Positions 38,400 to 47,826 are shown, counted from the first letter of the stretch. The stretch is DNA of 64,000 nt from Frigidibacter sp. SD6-1 (GCF_030143255.1 NZ_JARJNR010000003.1:1-64000); one strand, 5' to 3'. Notes: a model not told the origin generated them from the letters alone. Numbers and translations: made by a program.

Positions 38400-39578
38400 C
38401 TAGACCCGTTCGTCGCGACTGAAAAGGTAGATCGCCAGACCGGCGAGAAGCGGCACGAGGAAGAAGAGGAAGAGGCCCCGGAAGGTCGCCTCGGCGCTGC
38501 CGCCCTCCAGCGCGCGATAGACCGGGCGCGAGGCGAACTGCATCACCCCCGCCCCGCCGATCGAGAAGAGATTGATGAAACTCACCCCCCGTCCGATCAG
38601 ATGCGGCGGCAGGAAGCTGCGGCCATGGGCCATGATCGCGGGGTAGGTGGCGCCGAAGAAGCCGTGCACGGCCAGCAGGACAGCCGCCGTCCAGAACCCC
38701 GCCGCCGGGGCCCAGGCAAGCGTGCCGAGCGCCAGCGCCGACAGGCTGACGCAGCCCACGACACTCCATTTCCGCGATCCGACCAGCCGGTCAAGCGGCC
38801 CGATCACCAGATTGCCCGCCACCATCGCGAGGCTCATCACCAATGTCGCCCAGCCGATGCCTGCCACATCGGCGCCGTAGACCTCGCCCAGATAGGGCCC
38901 GGCCCAAAGCCCGCGGATCATCGCCGCCGGCGCATAGGCCACGAACATCAGCGCCGCCACCGGCCAGAGCGCGCGGATGGCGAAAAGCTCGCCGAAGGTG
39001 CCCGTCTCCGCCCGCGCGTCGGCCGCCGGTTCGGGGTCGCGCGCCAGAAGGAAGATGCCGCCCGCGACCGCAAGCGCGATCACCGCCAGCGCGCCAAGCG
39101 CCGCCCGCCAGCCGATTGCGCCGATGATCCAGGCCAGCGGCGCCGACCCGATGATCACGCCCAGCGATCCGACCCCGACCGTCAGCCCGGCAAGCGCCCC
39201 GAACATCTTCGGCGGATAGACCCGCGCGAAGATGAAATAAGAGGCCATCAGCACGGGCGAACAGCCGATGCCGATCAGCACCATCGCCAGCCACAGATGC
39301 CAGGGTGCCGTCGCAAGCGCGAAGACCAGCGCGCCCCCCCCGCCGCCCGCGGCCAGAAGCACCGCCGCCGTGCGCCGCGGCCCGACCCGGTCGAGCGCGG
39401 CGCCCACCGGAAACTGCATGGCGGCAAAGGCGATGAACCACAGGCTCGATGCCATCGCCAGATCGTCCGGCCCCGCCCCGACCTCCGCGCCGAGAACCGG
39501 GCTCATGACCGCAAGGAACGTGCGGAAGAACTGGCTCAGCACATAGGCCGCCACCAGACACACCAGACCTGCCGCCAT
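38400..39578 (-). CDS. Major facilitator superfamily transporter
   Basis: This 392-residue inner-membrane carrier has about 12 hydrophobic helices. The MFS loop 2-3 motif appears as GAALDRVGPRRTAAV, and the mirror motif in the second half is GPLDRLVGSRKWSVV. The start at 39578 follows GGGAGGGGACG. The gene is divergent from the XRE-cupin regulator, and the shared 159-base gap holds a palindromic operator, so the regulator may control it. Substrate unknown. Confidence 0.85.
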   Translation of the reverse strand: MAAGLVCLVAAYVLSQFFRTFLAVMSPVLGAEVGAGPDDLAMASSLWFIAFAAMQFPVGAALDRVGPRRTAAVLLAAGGGGGALVFALATAPWHLWLAMVLIGIGCSPVLMASYFIFARVYPPKMFGALAGLTVGVGSLGVIIGSAPLAWIIGAIGWRAALGALAVIALAVAGGIFLLARDPEPAADARAETGTFGELFAIRALWPVAALMFVAYAPAAMIRGLWAGPYLGEVYGADVAGIGWATLVMSLAMVAGNLVIGPLDRLVGSRKWSVVGCVSLSALALGTLAWAPAAGFWTAAVLLAVHGFFGATYPAIMAHGRSFLPPHLIGRGVSFINLFSIGGAGVMQFASRPVYRALEGGSAEATFRGLFLFFLVPLLAGLAIYLFSRDERV

Positions 39579-39673
39579 CGTCCCCTCCCGCTTTGCCGCG
39601 GCACCCTGTGCGAAGTGCGCTGCGCCCGCAAGAGGTCTGCGCAGCTTCACCTTTACCTTTCCGCCAGGGTCAG

Positions 39674-39700
39674 TTTAGATATACTAAAATCAGTTTTAGT
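39674..39700. promoter_or_regulatory. Palindromic operator between MFS and XRE-cupin genes
   Basis: ACTAAAA-TCAG-TTTTAGT (39683-39700) is a perfect inverted repeat with 7-bp arms. It overlaps a second near-palindrome TTTAG-N5-CTAAA (39674-39688). It sits 38-64 bases before the regulator start in an AT-rich patch that also serves the divergent MFS gene. Fourteen of 18 positions match the site at 40503-40520 before the ABC operon. Autoregulation is likely but inferred. Confidence 0.6.
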
Positions 39701-39737
39701 GGCCTGCTTGTTGGCCGGACCGCTCGGGGAGGAGCAG

Positions 39738-40337
39738 ATGGACCAGAAACCGGCGAAGCGCCCGCGCAAGGCGCCCGAGGTGCCGCCGCTCGGCCGCGCG
39801 ATCCGCCACCGCCGCAAGGTGCTCGGCATGACGCTCGAAGCGGTGGCCTCGGCCGCCGAACTGACGACAGGCTTCATCTCGCAGGTCGAACGCGGCCTGT
39901 CCGCGCCCTCGCTGTCGTCGCTCATGGCCATCGCGGCGGCGCTGCAGACGACGATCGAACAGCTTGTCAGCGTGCCCGAGGATTTCGCCGCCCATGTGCC
40001 GCACGACAAGCGCCGCACCTTCACTCTGGGGGCCGAGCGGCGGTTCTACGAGATGCTGGGCCCCGGTTTCGCGGGCGCGCTCATGCACCCCCAGATCGTC
40101 CATCGCCCGGCCGGCCACGTCTCAGAGAAGATGTGCCATACCGGCGAGGCCTTCCTGCATCTCCTCTCCGGGCGGCTCGAATATCGTCTGGACGACGAGA
40201 CCCATCTGCTCGAACCCGGCGACTGCATCCACCACGACACGACCCGCCCGCATCATTCGATCGTGCTCGGTGATGAAGGATCGGTCGAGCTCTGGGTGAC
40301 CACCTCTCCGGTGCGCAGGCCCGCGCAGAAGGCCTGA
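39738..40337 (+). CDS. XRE-family transcriptional regulator with cupin domain
   Basis: This 199-residue protein has an HTH_3/XRE domain at about residues 18-74 (RRKVLGMTLEAVASAAELT followed by GFISQVERG) and a C-terminal cupin_2 domain at about 110-190 (HRPAGHVSEKMCHTGEAF, GDCIHHDTTRPHH). Such proteins sense a small ligand through the cupin, often amino-acid or polyamine derivatives. A GGGGAGGAGC site precedes the ATG. It stands between the divergent MFS gene and the dipeptide ABC operon. Related palindromes upstream of it and of the operon mark both as probable targets. Confidence 0.88.
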   Translation: MDQKPAKRPRKAPEVPPLGRAIRHRRKVLGMTLEAVASAAELTTGFISQVERGLSAPSLSSLMAIAAALQTTIEQLVSVPEDFAAHVPHDKRRTFTLGAERRFYEMLGPGFAGALMHPQIVHRPAGHVSEKMCHTGEAFLHLLSGRLEYRLDDETHLLEPGDCIHHDTTRPHHSIVLGDEGSVELWVTTSPVRRPAQKA

Positions 40338-40363
40338 GCCCGGCGCGACCCCGCCACAAGGCA

Positions 40364-40431
40364 GACGGAGTTTTCGAAAACTCCGTCCGGAGCCTTCGAA
40401 GGCTCCGGTCCGATTTCTTTCAAGAAATCGG
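40364..40431. repeat. Three adjacent perfect palindromes (hairpin cluster)
   Basis: Three back-to-back inverted repeats fill 68 bases after the regulator gene. 40364-40387 has arms GACGGAGTTTTC/GAAAACTCCGTC. 40387-40408 has arms CCGGAGCCTTC/GAAGGCTCCGG. 40410-40431 has arms CCGATTTCTT/AAGAAATCGG. Two share a TTCGAA centre. They could terminate transcription from the regulator, shield mRNA ends, or be a mobile palindromic repeat. Confidence 0.8.
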
Positions 40432-40502
40432 TTCCAGCCGATGCGCCTGACTGCCACGGGGCGGGGTGGTCCGGCCCGGCCACTGACTTCTTCTGTATCA
40501 AC

Positions 40503-40520
40503 ACTAAAAAAAATTATAGT
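40503..40520. promoter_or_regulatory. Probable XRE-cupin operator before the dipeptide ABC operon
   Basis: ACTAAAAAAAATTATAGT matches the 18-bp palindrome at 39683-39700 in 14 positions, including both outer arms (ACTAAAA and TAGT). It lies about 73 bases before the substrate-binding protein start in an AT-rich promoter-like patch. Confidence 0.5.
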
Positions 40521-40592
40521 ATTTTGCAGAAGTCGTTTATTCAGGCTTACACAAAGTCGAATCAACACAACCAAAACGACTGGGAGGTCACC

Positions 40593-42179
40593 ATGAATAC
40601 CCGGCGCATCGCCTCGGCCCTCGCGCTTGCCGCCGTCCTCGGCACCCCTGCCGCCGCGCAGGACCGCGGCGGTATCCTCAACTTCGCGCGCTATGACGGA
40701 TCGCAGCTCGTCGATCCGATCTATGCCGACCGCAACCCCGACATCTGGATGGTCGGCAGCCTCTTCGACACGCTCCTGCGCCTCGGCGCCGACGGCAAAT
40801 CGGTGGAACCGGGCCTTGCCGAAAGCTACGAGCTTGCCGCCGACGGCAAGAGCGTGACGCTGAAATTGCGCTCCGGCTTGACCTTCGCCGACGGCAGCCC
40901 GTTGACCGGGGCCGATGTCGTCTTTTCGCTCGACCGGGCGCGCAATGGGGATCTGTCGTCCTGGGCCGGTCTCATCGGCTCGATCGACAGCGTGGCCGCT
41001 GATGGAGACAGGATCACCATCGCGCTGAAGACCCCCGATCCGACGATCCTGACGATGCTCGCGACCTTCAACACTGCCATCGTCTCGAAGGCCGCCTTCG
41101 ATGCTGCACCCGGCGCGACCGACCAGGAAAAATCCGCCGCGATCTTCGCCAAGGGCGGCCCGGGCGTCGGCTCCGGCCCCTTCTATCTCTGCGGCTTCGA
41201 ACAGGGCGCGACGATGGATTTCTGCGCCAACAAGGGCTACTGGCGCCAGGGCGCCGACGGCAAGCCCTTGCCCTATCTCGACGGCGTGCATTTCCAGGTC
41301 ATCCCCGATGACGCGACCCGCATCCTGAAGCTGCAGGCGGGCGAGGTCGATGTGGCCGAGTTCGTGCCCTTCGCCCGGGTGGCGGAACTCAAGGCCGACG
41401 AAAAGCTCAATATGGAGCTCTTCCCCTCGACCCGGATCATCTATTCGCCGATCAACGTCCGCGCCACGCGCGCCGACGGTTCGCCCAACCCGCTCGCCGA
41501 TGTCCGCGTCCGCCAGGCCTTGAACTACGCGACCGACAAGGCGGCGCTCATCGGCCTTGTCCTCCATGGCGCGGGCAAGCCGATGTCCTCGCCCCTGATG
41601 GCGGCGGCGACGCAGGATGCGGTCAACATGGACCCGCTCTATGGCTATGACCTCGAAAAGGCCAAGGCGCTGATCGCCGAGGCCGGTCTGCCCCAGGGCA
41701 CGAAGATCACCTTCACCACGCTTGCCGGTTCCGCCGACGATGCGACGATCTTCGCCGCGCTTCAGCAGATGTGGGCACCCCTCGGCATCGATCTGGTGGT
41801 CGAGCAGGTCGACGGCCCGACCCGCGGCGCCAAGAACCGCTCGGGCGAGTTCGACATCCACACCTACGGCTGGGTCAACGACGTGAACGACGCCAGCCAG
41901 GTCGTCGGCTGGCTCGGCCATACGCCGACCGCGAACGCCGTGGGCACCGGCTGGGAGGATGCGACCTTCAACGGCCTCTATGAAGCGGCGCAGACCGAGA
42001 TGGACCCGGCCAAGCGCACCGACGCATTCGCGCAGATGCAGAAGATCTATGCCGAGGCCGCGCCGCTCCTTTTCATGTACGAAACCCCCTTCGCGGTCGC
42101 TGTGTCGAATGAGGTCTCGGGCTATGTCCAGACCCCGCTCGGCGCCAATGTCTTCGAAGAGGCGACGGTCAGCCGCTGA
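40593..42179 (+). CDS. Family 5 (dipeptide/oligopeptide) ABC transporter substrate-binding protein
   Basis: This 528-residue periplasmic protein has a signal peptide MNTRRIASALALAAVLG cleaved near AAA-QD. The SBP_bac_5 fold shows LFDTLLRLGADGKSVEPGLAESYE, LKLRSGLTFADGSPLTGADVVFSLDRA and VRVRQALNYATDKAAL. The start at 40593 follows GGGAGGTCACC. It heads an operon with two permeases, two ATPases and aminopeptidase P, which argues for peptide cargo, possibly proline-containing. An operator-like palindrome upstream suggests control by the XRE-cupin regulator. Confidence 0.9.
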   Translation: MNTRRIASALALAAVLGTPAAAQDRGGILNFARYDGSQLVDPIYADRNPDIWMVGSLFDTLLRLGADGKSVEPGLAESYELAADGKSVTLKLRSGLTFADGSPLTGADVVFSLDRARNGDLSSWAGLIGSIDSVAADGDRITIALKTPDPTILTMLATFNTAIVSKAAFDAAPGATDQEKSAAIFAKGGPGVGSGPFYLCGFEQGATMDFCANKGYWRQGADGKPLPYLDGVHFQVIPDDATRILKLQAGEVDVAEFVPFARVAELKADEKLNMELFPSTRIIYSPINVRATRADGSPNPLADVRVRQALNYATDKAALIGLVLHGAGKPMSSPLMAAATQDAVNMDPLYGYDLEKAKALIAEAGLPQGTKITFTTLAGSADDATIFAALQQMWAPLGIDLVVEQVDGPTRGAKNRSGEFDIHTYGWVNDVNDASQVVGWLGHTPTANAVGTGWEDATFNGLYEAAQTEMDPAKRTDAFAQMQKIYAEAAPLLFMYETPFAVAVSNEVSGYVQTPLGANVFEEATVSR

Positions 42180-42252
42180 GGCTGACCGCAAGCGCCGCCG
42201 CACCGTTCCCCCGAACGCCCCCCGCGGCGGCGCCCCCTTTCCCCGAGGTTCC

Positions 42253-43194
42253 ATGCAAAGTCTGGCCTACATAGCAAAGCGGCTCCTTCTGATGGTGCCG
42301 ACCTTTGCCATCGTGATGGTGATCATCTTCCTGCTGGTCCGTCTGCTGCCCGGCGATCCGGCCATCGCCATCGCCGGTGACAAGGCCTCCGACGCCGACC
42401 TTGCGGCGATCCGCGAACGGCTGGGCCTCAATGAACCGTTGCTCGTGCAGTTCTGGCTGTTCCTCACCAACACGTTGCAGGGCGATCTCGGCCGCTCGAT
42501 CCTGATGAAGGCGCCCGCACTCGGCGTGATCCTCGACCGGTTGCCGACCACCGCCTTCCTCACGCTCTACGCCGTGACCCTCTCGCTGCTCATCGCCGGG
42601 CCTCTGGCCTTCGTCGCCGCGCTCAATCGTGGCCGCTGGCCCGACGCCGCGATCCGCGCGGTGTTTCAGGTCGGGCTTTCGATGCCGGTCTTCTATATCG
42701 GCCTCGTCCTTCTGACCTTCCTCGCCGCCCGCGCGCGCCTCTTCCCGGTCGGCGGCATCGGGCATGGTTTCTTCGAAAACCTCCACCAGCTTTTCCTGCC
42801 CGCGATGACCATCGCGCTTTACACTTCCGCCATCGTGATGCGGAACCTGCGCGCCTCGATCATCGAGGTTCTGGACGCCGAATATGTCCAGTTCGCCCGC
42901 GCCAAGGGCCTGTCCTCGCGGCTGATCCTCGGCCGCCATGTGCTCAGGAACGCGCTGATCTCGACCGTCACGCTCCTCGGCCTCTCGATCGGCAACCTGA
43001 TGAGCGGCACGCTGGTGACCGAGACGGTCTTCGCCGTGCCGGGCGTCGGGCGGCTGATGCTCGAGGCGATCTTCGCCCGCGACTATCCGCTCATCCAGGG
43101 CCTGACGCTCACCTTCGCCGTCCTCGTCTCGGCGGTCTTCCTTCTGACCGACCTCGTGCAAAGCTGGCTTGACCCCAGGATGCGGCTGACATGA
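42253..43194 (+). CDS. ABC transporter permease, DppB type
   Basis: This 313-residue inner-membrane permease has an N-terminal helix (KRLLLMVPTFAIVMVIIFLL) followed by VRLLPGDPA and GLNEPLLVQFW. Both are standard for DppB/OppB proteins. The EAA loop is EYVQFARAKGLSSRLILGRHVLRNAL, which docks on the ATPases, and six helices are expected. The ATG at 42253 follows CGAGGTTCC. The stop overlaps the next permease by four bases (ATGA). Confidence 0.92.
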   Translation: MQSLAYIAKRLLLMVPTFAIVMVIIFLLVRLLPGDPAIAIAGDKASDADLAAIRERLGLNEPLLVQFWLFLTNTLQGDLGRSILMKAPALGVILDRLPTTAFLTLYAVTLSLLIAGPLAFVAALNRGRWPDAAIRAVFQVGLSMPVFYIGLVLLTFLAARARLFPVGGIGHGFFENLHQLFLPAMTIALYTSAIVMRNLRASIIEVLDAEYVQFARAKGLSSRLILGRHVLRNALISTVTLLGLSIGNLMSGTLVTETVFAVPGVGRLMLEAIFARDYPLIQGLTLTFAVLVSAVFLLTDLVQSWLDPRMRLT

Positions 43195-44045
43195 CCGAAA
43201 CGACCCTATCCTTGCCGAAAAGCCGCTCGCGCCTCGGGCTGGCGCTGCGCCGACCGGGTTTCCTTTTGGGCGCGGCGATCATCGGGTTCTCGACGCTCCT
43301 GGCGCTTTTCCCCGGTCTCTTCGCGCCCTATGATCCGAATTTCATCGACTATACGGCGGTGGGCCAGCCGCCTTCGGCCGCCCATCCGTTCGGCACCGAC
43401 ATGCTCGGGCGCGACGCCTTCTCGCGGGTGATCTGGGCCTACCGGATCAACATGCAGATGGCGATCCTTGCCACCGTCTTCGCGCTGGTCATCGGCGTGA
43501 CCGTCGGCGCGCTTGTGGGCTACTACCGGGGCGTTGCCGACATGATCTTCGGTCGCTTCGTCGATGCGATCATCACCTTTCCCTTCCTCGTCCTCGTCAT
43601 CGCCGTCGTCGCGGTTCTGGGGCCGGGGCTGATCAACATGTATATCGCGATCACGCTGGTGGGCTGGGTCTATTATGCCCGCCTGATGCGGGCCGAGATC
43701 ATCGGCCAGATGGGCAATGATTATGCCGCCGCGGGCCTTGTCATGGGCTATTCCGACCGGCGCATCATCTTCCGCCACCTTCTGCCCAACGCCATCACCC
43801 CCGTGATCGTCTACTGGATGACCGACATGGCGCTCGCCATCCTCCTCGGCTCCTCGCTCGGCTATCTCGGCCTCGGCGCGCAGCCGCCGCAGGCGGAATG
43901 GGGCGTGCTGATCGCCGAGGGGCGGAATTTCATCACCACCGCCTGGTGGCTCAGCCTGATGCCCGGCATCGCCATCGTTCTGACCGGCCTCGGCTTCTCG
44001 CTTCTGGGCGACGCCATGGCAGACCTTCTCAGGCCGAGGGGCTGA
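43191..44045 (+). CDS. ABC transporter permease, DppC type
   Basis: This 284-residue permease has an OppC N-terminal region (RPGFLLGAAIIGFSTLLALFP) and the HPFGTDMLGRDAFSRVIW signature found in DppC/OppC proteins. The EAA loop is NDYAAAGLVMGYSDRRIIFRH with the LPNAITPVIV follow-on. It pairs with the DppB-type permease it overlaps to form the membrane channel of the peptide importer. It is followed after one base by the first ATPase gene. Confidence 0.92.
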   Translation: MTETTLSLPKSRSRLGLALRRPGFLLGAAIIGFSTLLALFPGLFAPYDPNFIDYTAVGQPPSAAHPFGTDMLGRDAFSRVIWAYRINMQMAILATVFALVIGVTVGALVGYYRGVADMIFGRFVDAIITFPFLVLVIAVVAVLGPGLINMYIAITLVGWVYYARLMRAEIIGQMGNDYAAAGLVMGYSDRRIIFRHLLPNAITPVIVYWMTDMALAILLGSSLGYLGLGAQPPQAEWGVLIAEGRNFITTAWWLSLMPGIAIVLTGLGFSLLGDAMADLLRPRG

Positions 44046-44046
44046 G

Positions 44047-45036
44047 ATGACCCGCGACACGATCCTCGAGGTGCGAAACCTCACCACCACCTTCACCCGC
44101 GCCGGTCGCGTCCTGCCTGCGGTGCGCGACGTGTCCTTCAGCCTTGGCCGGGGCGAGGTGCTGGGGCTCGTCGGCGAAAGCGGCTCGGGCAAGTCGGTCA
44201 CGCTCCGCTCGATCCTCGGCCTGTCGCGCCATTACGGCACCGTTACCGGTGAGGTCCTGTGGAAGGGCCGCGACATCGCGCCTATGTCCGAACGCCAGCT
44301 CCGCACCGTGCGCGGGCGAGAGATCGCCATGATCTTTCAGGAGCCGATGAGCTCGCTCAATCCGCTTCTCACCGTCGGGCTGCAGTTGACCGAGGTGCTG
44401 AAGGCCCACACCGACCTTGGTCGCACCGAGCGCCGCAAGCGCGCGGTAGAGATGCTCGACCATGTCGGCATCCCCTCGGCGGCGGCGCGGCTCGATGACT
44501 ACCCCCACCAGTTCTCCGGTGGCATGCGCCAGCGCGTAATGATCGCCATCGCGCTCGCCGCGCGGCCAGAGCTTCTGCTGGCCGACGAGCCCACCACCGC
44601 GCTCGACGTGACGATCCAGGCGCAGATCCTCGACCTGATCCTCGGCCTTGCCCGCGAATATGACATGGGCGTCCTTCTGGTGACCCATGACCTCGGCGTC
44701 GTCGCCCAGACCTGCGACCGGGTCGCGGTGATGTACGCAGGCCGCATCGTCGAGGAGGCACCGGTCGCCCCCCTCCTTTCCGATCCGCGCCATCCCTATA
44801 CGATGGGCCTCATGCGGTCGGTCCCCGAAGGGGTTGCACCGCGCACTTCCCTCTATTCCGTCCCGGGCACCCCGCCCGCGCTCGACGCGCTGCCCATGGG
44901 CTGCGCCTTCGCGCCCCGCTGCCCCTCTGCCAGCGCCCAATGCAGCGCGGCCGATCCGGCACTCAGCCGCCTCGCCCCCGGCCGCCTTGCCGCCTGCCAC
45001 CATCCGGTAAGCCTCGCGAAGGGAGACGCGGCATGA
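44047..45036 (+). CDS. ABC transporter ATP-binding protein, DppD type
   Basis: This 329-residue ATPase has Walker A GESGSGKS (43-50), Q-loop [11 protein letters not shown], signature FSGGMRQRV and Walker [12 protein letters not shown]. The C-terminal oligopeptide-transporter extension carries a cysteine cluster ([20 protein letters not shown]) like those that bind an iron-sulfur centre in Dpp/Opp ATPases. The stop overlaps the next ATPase gene by ATGA. Confidence 0.93.
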   Translation: MTRDTILEVRNLTTTFTRAGRVLPAVRDVSFSLGRGEVLGLVGESGSGKSVTLRSILGLSRHYGTVTGEVLWKGRDIAPMSERQLRTVRGREIAMIFQEPMSSLNPLLTVGLQLTEVLKAHTDLGRTERRKRAVEMLDHVGIPSAAARLDDYPHQFSGGMRQRVMIAIALAARPELLLADEPTTALDVTIQAQILDLILGLAREYDMGVLLVTHDLGVVAQTCDRVAVMYAGRIVEEAPVAPLLSDPRHPYTMGLMRSVPEGVAPRTSLYSVPGTPPALDALPMGCAFAPRCPSASAQCSAADPALSRLAPGRLAACHHPVSLAKGDAA

Positions 45037-46031
45037 CCGCCCCGGTCCTCGAAATCCGCGACCTGCATCTTGCCTTCCCGCTCGGTCGCAGCCTTGCCGA
45101 CCTGATCGCCCGCCGCCCCGGCCGCGCCGTACGCGCGCTGAACGGCATCGACCTTGACCTCAGGCGTGGCGAGACGCTGGGCATCGTCGGGGAATCCGGC
45201 TGCGGCAAGTCGACGCTTGCCCGCGCCATCGTCCGGCTCTACCGCCCGACCTCGGGCACTGTCCGCTTCGACGGCGACGACGTCTTCGCCACCGGAAACC
45301 GCCGGGACCGGACGTACAACCGCCGGGTCCAGATGATGTTTCAGGACCCCTATTCCTCGCTCAACCCCCGCATGACCTGCGGCCAGATCCTGACCGAGGC
45401 GCTGAGCGTCCACCAGATGCGCCCGCCCGCCGAAATTCCCGCCCGCGTGGCCGAACTTCTCGACCTCGTGCGCCTGCCGCAGGATGCGGCGGGCAAGCTG
45501 CCGCATGAATTTTCCGGCGGCCAGCGCCAAAGGATCGCCATCGCCCGCGCGCTCGCCGTCGAACCCGAGGTGCTGATCGCCGACGAACTCGTCTCGGCCC
45601 TCGATGTCTCGGTCCAGGCGCAGGTGGTGAACCTGCTTCTCGAACTGCAGGAAAGGCTCGATCTCACCATCCTTTTCGTCGCCCATGACCTGCGGCTCGT
45701 CCGCCATGTGTCGAACCGCGTCGCGGTCATCTACCTTGGCAGGATTGTCGAGATCGGCGACAGCGAAAGCCTGTTTGCCGCGCCGCTTCATCCCTATTCG
45801 CAGGCGCTTCTTTCCGCCGCGCCCTCGCTCGACCCTACCGACCGGGGCAGGGGCGCGCGGCTGCAGGGTGAACTGCCCTCGCCGCTCAATATCCCGCCCG
45901 GCTGCCCCTTCCACTTGCGCTGCCCGCGCGCCACCGACATCTGCCGCAAGACGCGCCCCGACCTTCGCAGCGTCGCCGCGCGCGGCGAAGTCGCCTGCCA
46001 CCATGCCGAAGAGATTGCCCTCAATGGCTGA
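45033..46031 (+). CDS. ABC transporter ATP-binding protein, DppF type
   Basis: This 332-residue ATPase is the partner of the DppD-type protein. It has Walker A GESGCGKS (53-60), Q-loop MFQDPYSSLNPRM and signature FSGGQRQRIAIARAL. In Walker B, LIADELVSALD has Leu where the family almost always has Pro (ADEPVSALD). The catalytic Asp-Glu pair is kept, so activity should remain. The C-terminal four-cysteine extension (GCPFHLRCP, DICRK, VACHH) is intact. It overlaps the aminopeptidase P gene by eight bases, indicating a single transcript. Confidence 0.93.
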   Translation: MTAPVLEIRDLHLAFPLGRSLADLIARRPGRAVRALNGIDLDLRRGETLGIVGESGCGKSTLARAIVRLYRPTSGTVRFDGDDVFATGNRRDRTYNRRVQMMFQDPYSSLNPRMTCGQILTEALSVHQMRPPAEIPARVAELLDLVRLPQDAAGKLPHEFSGGQRQRIAIARALAVEPEVLIADELVSALDVSVQAQVVNLLLELQERLDLTILFVAHDLRLVRHVSNRVAVIYLGRIVEIGDSESLFAAPLHPYSQALLSAAPSLDPTDRGRGARLQGELPSPLNIPPGCPFHLRCPRATDICRKTRPDLRSVAARGEVACHHAEEIALNG

Positions 46032-47826
46032 CGATCTGTCCCGCCCGCCCGCGCGCACCGCCGCGACCCTTGCCGCCCTGCGCGCCGAACTGGCCGCCCG
46101 GCGGCTCGATGCCTTTCTCGTCCCGCGCTATGACGCCCATCAGGGCGAATATCTGGCACCCTGCGACGAAAGGCTCGCCCATGTCACCGGCTTCACCGGC
46201 ACGGCGGGATTGGCCATCGTCACTGCCGACACCGTAGCGCTTTTCACCGATGGCCGCTACCGGGTGCAGGCGCAGGCCGAATGCCCGCCGCGCCTCTTCC
46301 AGCATTACCATATCGAGGCCGCGCCGCCGGAGGCCTGGCTCGCCGCCGCCGTCCGGCCCGGCTGGCGCGTCGGCTTCGACGCGATGCTTCTGCCGCCCGC
46401 CTGGCACGACCGTTTCGCGGCGGCGCTCGCGCCGACCGGGGCCGCGCTGGTCCCGCTCGATCAGAACCCCGTCGATGCGATCTGGCACGACCGGCCCGCA
46501 GCGCCGCAGGGCAAGGTCTGGCCGATGCCGCTGCAATATGCGGGCCTGAGCGCCGCCGACAAGCGCACCGCGCTTCTCGCCCATATGGCCGCGCGCGGCG
46601 CTGGGCTTTATGTCGAGACCCAGCCCGACAATATCGCCTGGCTCCTGAATGTGCGCGGCGCCGACACGCGCTTCCTGCCCGCGCCGCAATCCTTCCTGAC
46701 CGTCGACCGGACCGGCCATATCAGCTGGTTCGTCGATCCCGCCAAGATCGGCGCCGATCTGGCCGATCACCTACCCCAGAACCTTGCCCTCGCGCCACCC
46801 GCCGACTTCCTGCCCCATGTCGGGACCACCCCGCCCGGCACCCGCGCCCTGATCGACCCCGACCGCTCGCCCGCCGCTGTCCGCCTGGCCCTTCAGGCAC
46901 AGGGCGCCGAGGTTCTGGCCGAACCCGGCTGGATCACCTCTGTCAAATCGGTGAAACATGCGGCCGAACTTGCGGGCATGCGCGCCTGCCAGATGTCGGA
47001 CGGCATCGCCTGGACCGAGTTTTCCGCCTGGCTGGCCGAGGCGGTTCCCGCCCGCGCCGCCACCGGCAACCCGGTTCGCGAAGATGAAGCTGCCGAACGG
47101 CTCGCCGCCTTCCGGGCGGCGCATGAGGGCTATCTCGGCGAAAGCTTCGCCACGATCTCGGCCTCGGGCGCCAATGCCGCCATGTGCCATTACCACGCCC
47201 CGGCCTCCGGCGGCGCACCCCTCCGCCCCGGCACGCCCTACCTTCTGGACGCGGGCGCGCAATATGACATCGGCACCACCGACGCGACCCGTACCTTCAC
47301 CTTCGGCGGCCCGCTGCCCGATGGCTACCGTACCGCCTGGGCGGCAGTCTTCCGCGCCTTCCACGCGCTGGTCACCCTGCGCTTCCCGCGCGGCACACAG
47401 GGCCACCATATCGACGCCATCGCCCGCCGCCCGCTCTGGGACATCGGCGCCGACTACGACCATGGCACCGGCCATGGCGTCGGCCACTGCCTGTCGGTCC
47501 ACGAACATCCCGCCCGGCTCGGGCGCAAATACAACCCCGTGGACCTTCAGCCCGGCATGGTCATGACCGTCGAGCCCGGCCTCTACCGCGAGGGGCGCTT
47601 CGGCATAAGGCTGGAAAATACCGTCGAGATCGTCGAGGAGCCCGACGGTTTCCTCGCCTTCCGCTCGCTCACGCTCGTGCCCTTCCAGACCGATCTTCTC
47701 GACCTCGCCGCGCTTGGCACGGACGAACGCGCCTGGCTTCAGGCCTATCACGCCGACATCGCCCGCCGCATCGGCCCTGCCCTGTCGGACCGCGCGAAAG
47801 CCTGGCTCGCCCGCTGTACACCCTGA
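46024..47826 (+). CDS. Aminopeptidase P family (Xaa-Pro) metallopeptidase
   Basis: This 600-residue cytosolic enzyme has the long three-domain form. Two creatinase-like N-domains (VPRYDAHQGEYLAPCDERL, LFTDGRYRVQAQ) precede a pita-bread catalytic domain. The metal ligands are recognisable in LLDAGAQYDIGTTDATRT (Asp pair), GTGHGVGHCLSVHEHP (His), MTVEPGLY and RLENTVEI (Glu pair). It releases N-terminal residues ahead of proline. The ATG overlaps the upstream ATPase gene, so import and hydrolysis of peptides are joined in one operon. Confidence 0.9.
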   Translation: MADDLSRPPARTAATLAALRAELAARRLDAFLVPRYDAHQGEYLAPCDERLAHVTGFTGTAGLAIVTADTVALFTDGRYRVQAQAECPPRLFQHYHIEAAPPEAWLAAAVRPGWRVGFDAMLLPPAWHDRFAAALAPTGAALVPLDQNPVDAIWHDRPAAPQGKVWPMPLQYAGLSAADKRTALLAHMAARGAGLYVETQPDNIAWLLNVRGADTRFLPAPQSFLTVDRTGHISWFVDPAKIGADLADHLPQNLALAPPADFLPHVGTTPPGTRALIDPDRSPAAVRLALQAQGAEVLAEPGWITSVKSVKHAAELAGMRACQMSDGIAWTEFSAWLAEAVPARAATGNPVREDEAAERLAAFRAAHEGYLGESFATISASGANAAMCHYHAPASGGAPLRPGTPYLLDAGAQYDIGTTDATRTFTFGGPLPDGYRTAWAAVFRAFHALVTLRFPRGTQGHHIDAIARRPLWDIGADYDHGTGHGVGHCLSVHEHPARLGRKYNPVDLQPGMVMTVEPGLYREGRFGIRLENTVEIVEEPDGFLAFRSLTLVPFQTDLLDLAALGTDERAWLQAYHADIARRIGPALSDRAKAWLARCTP

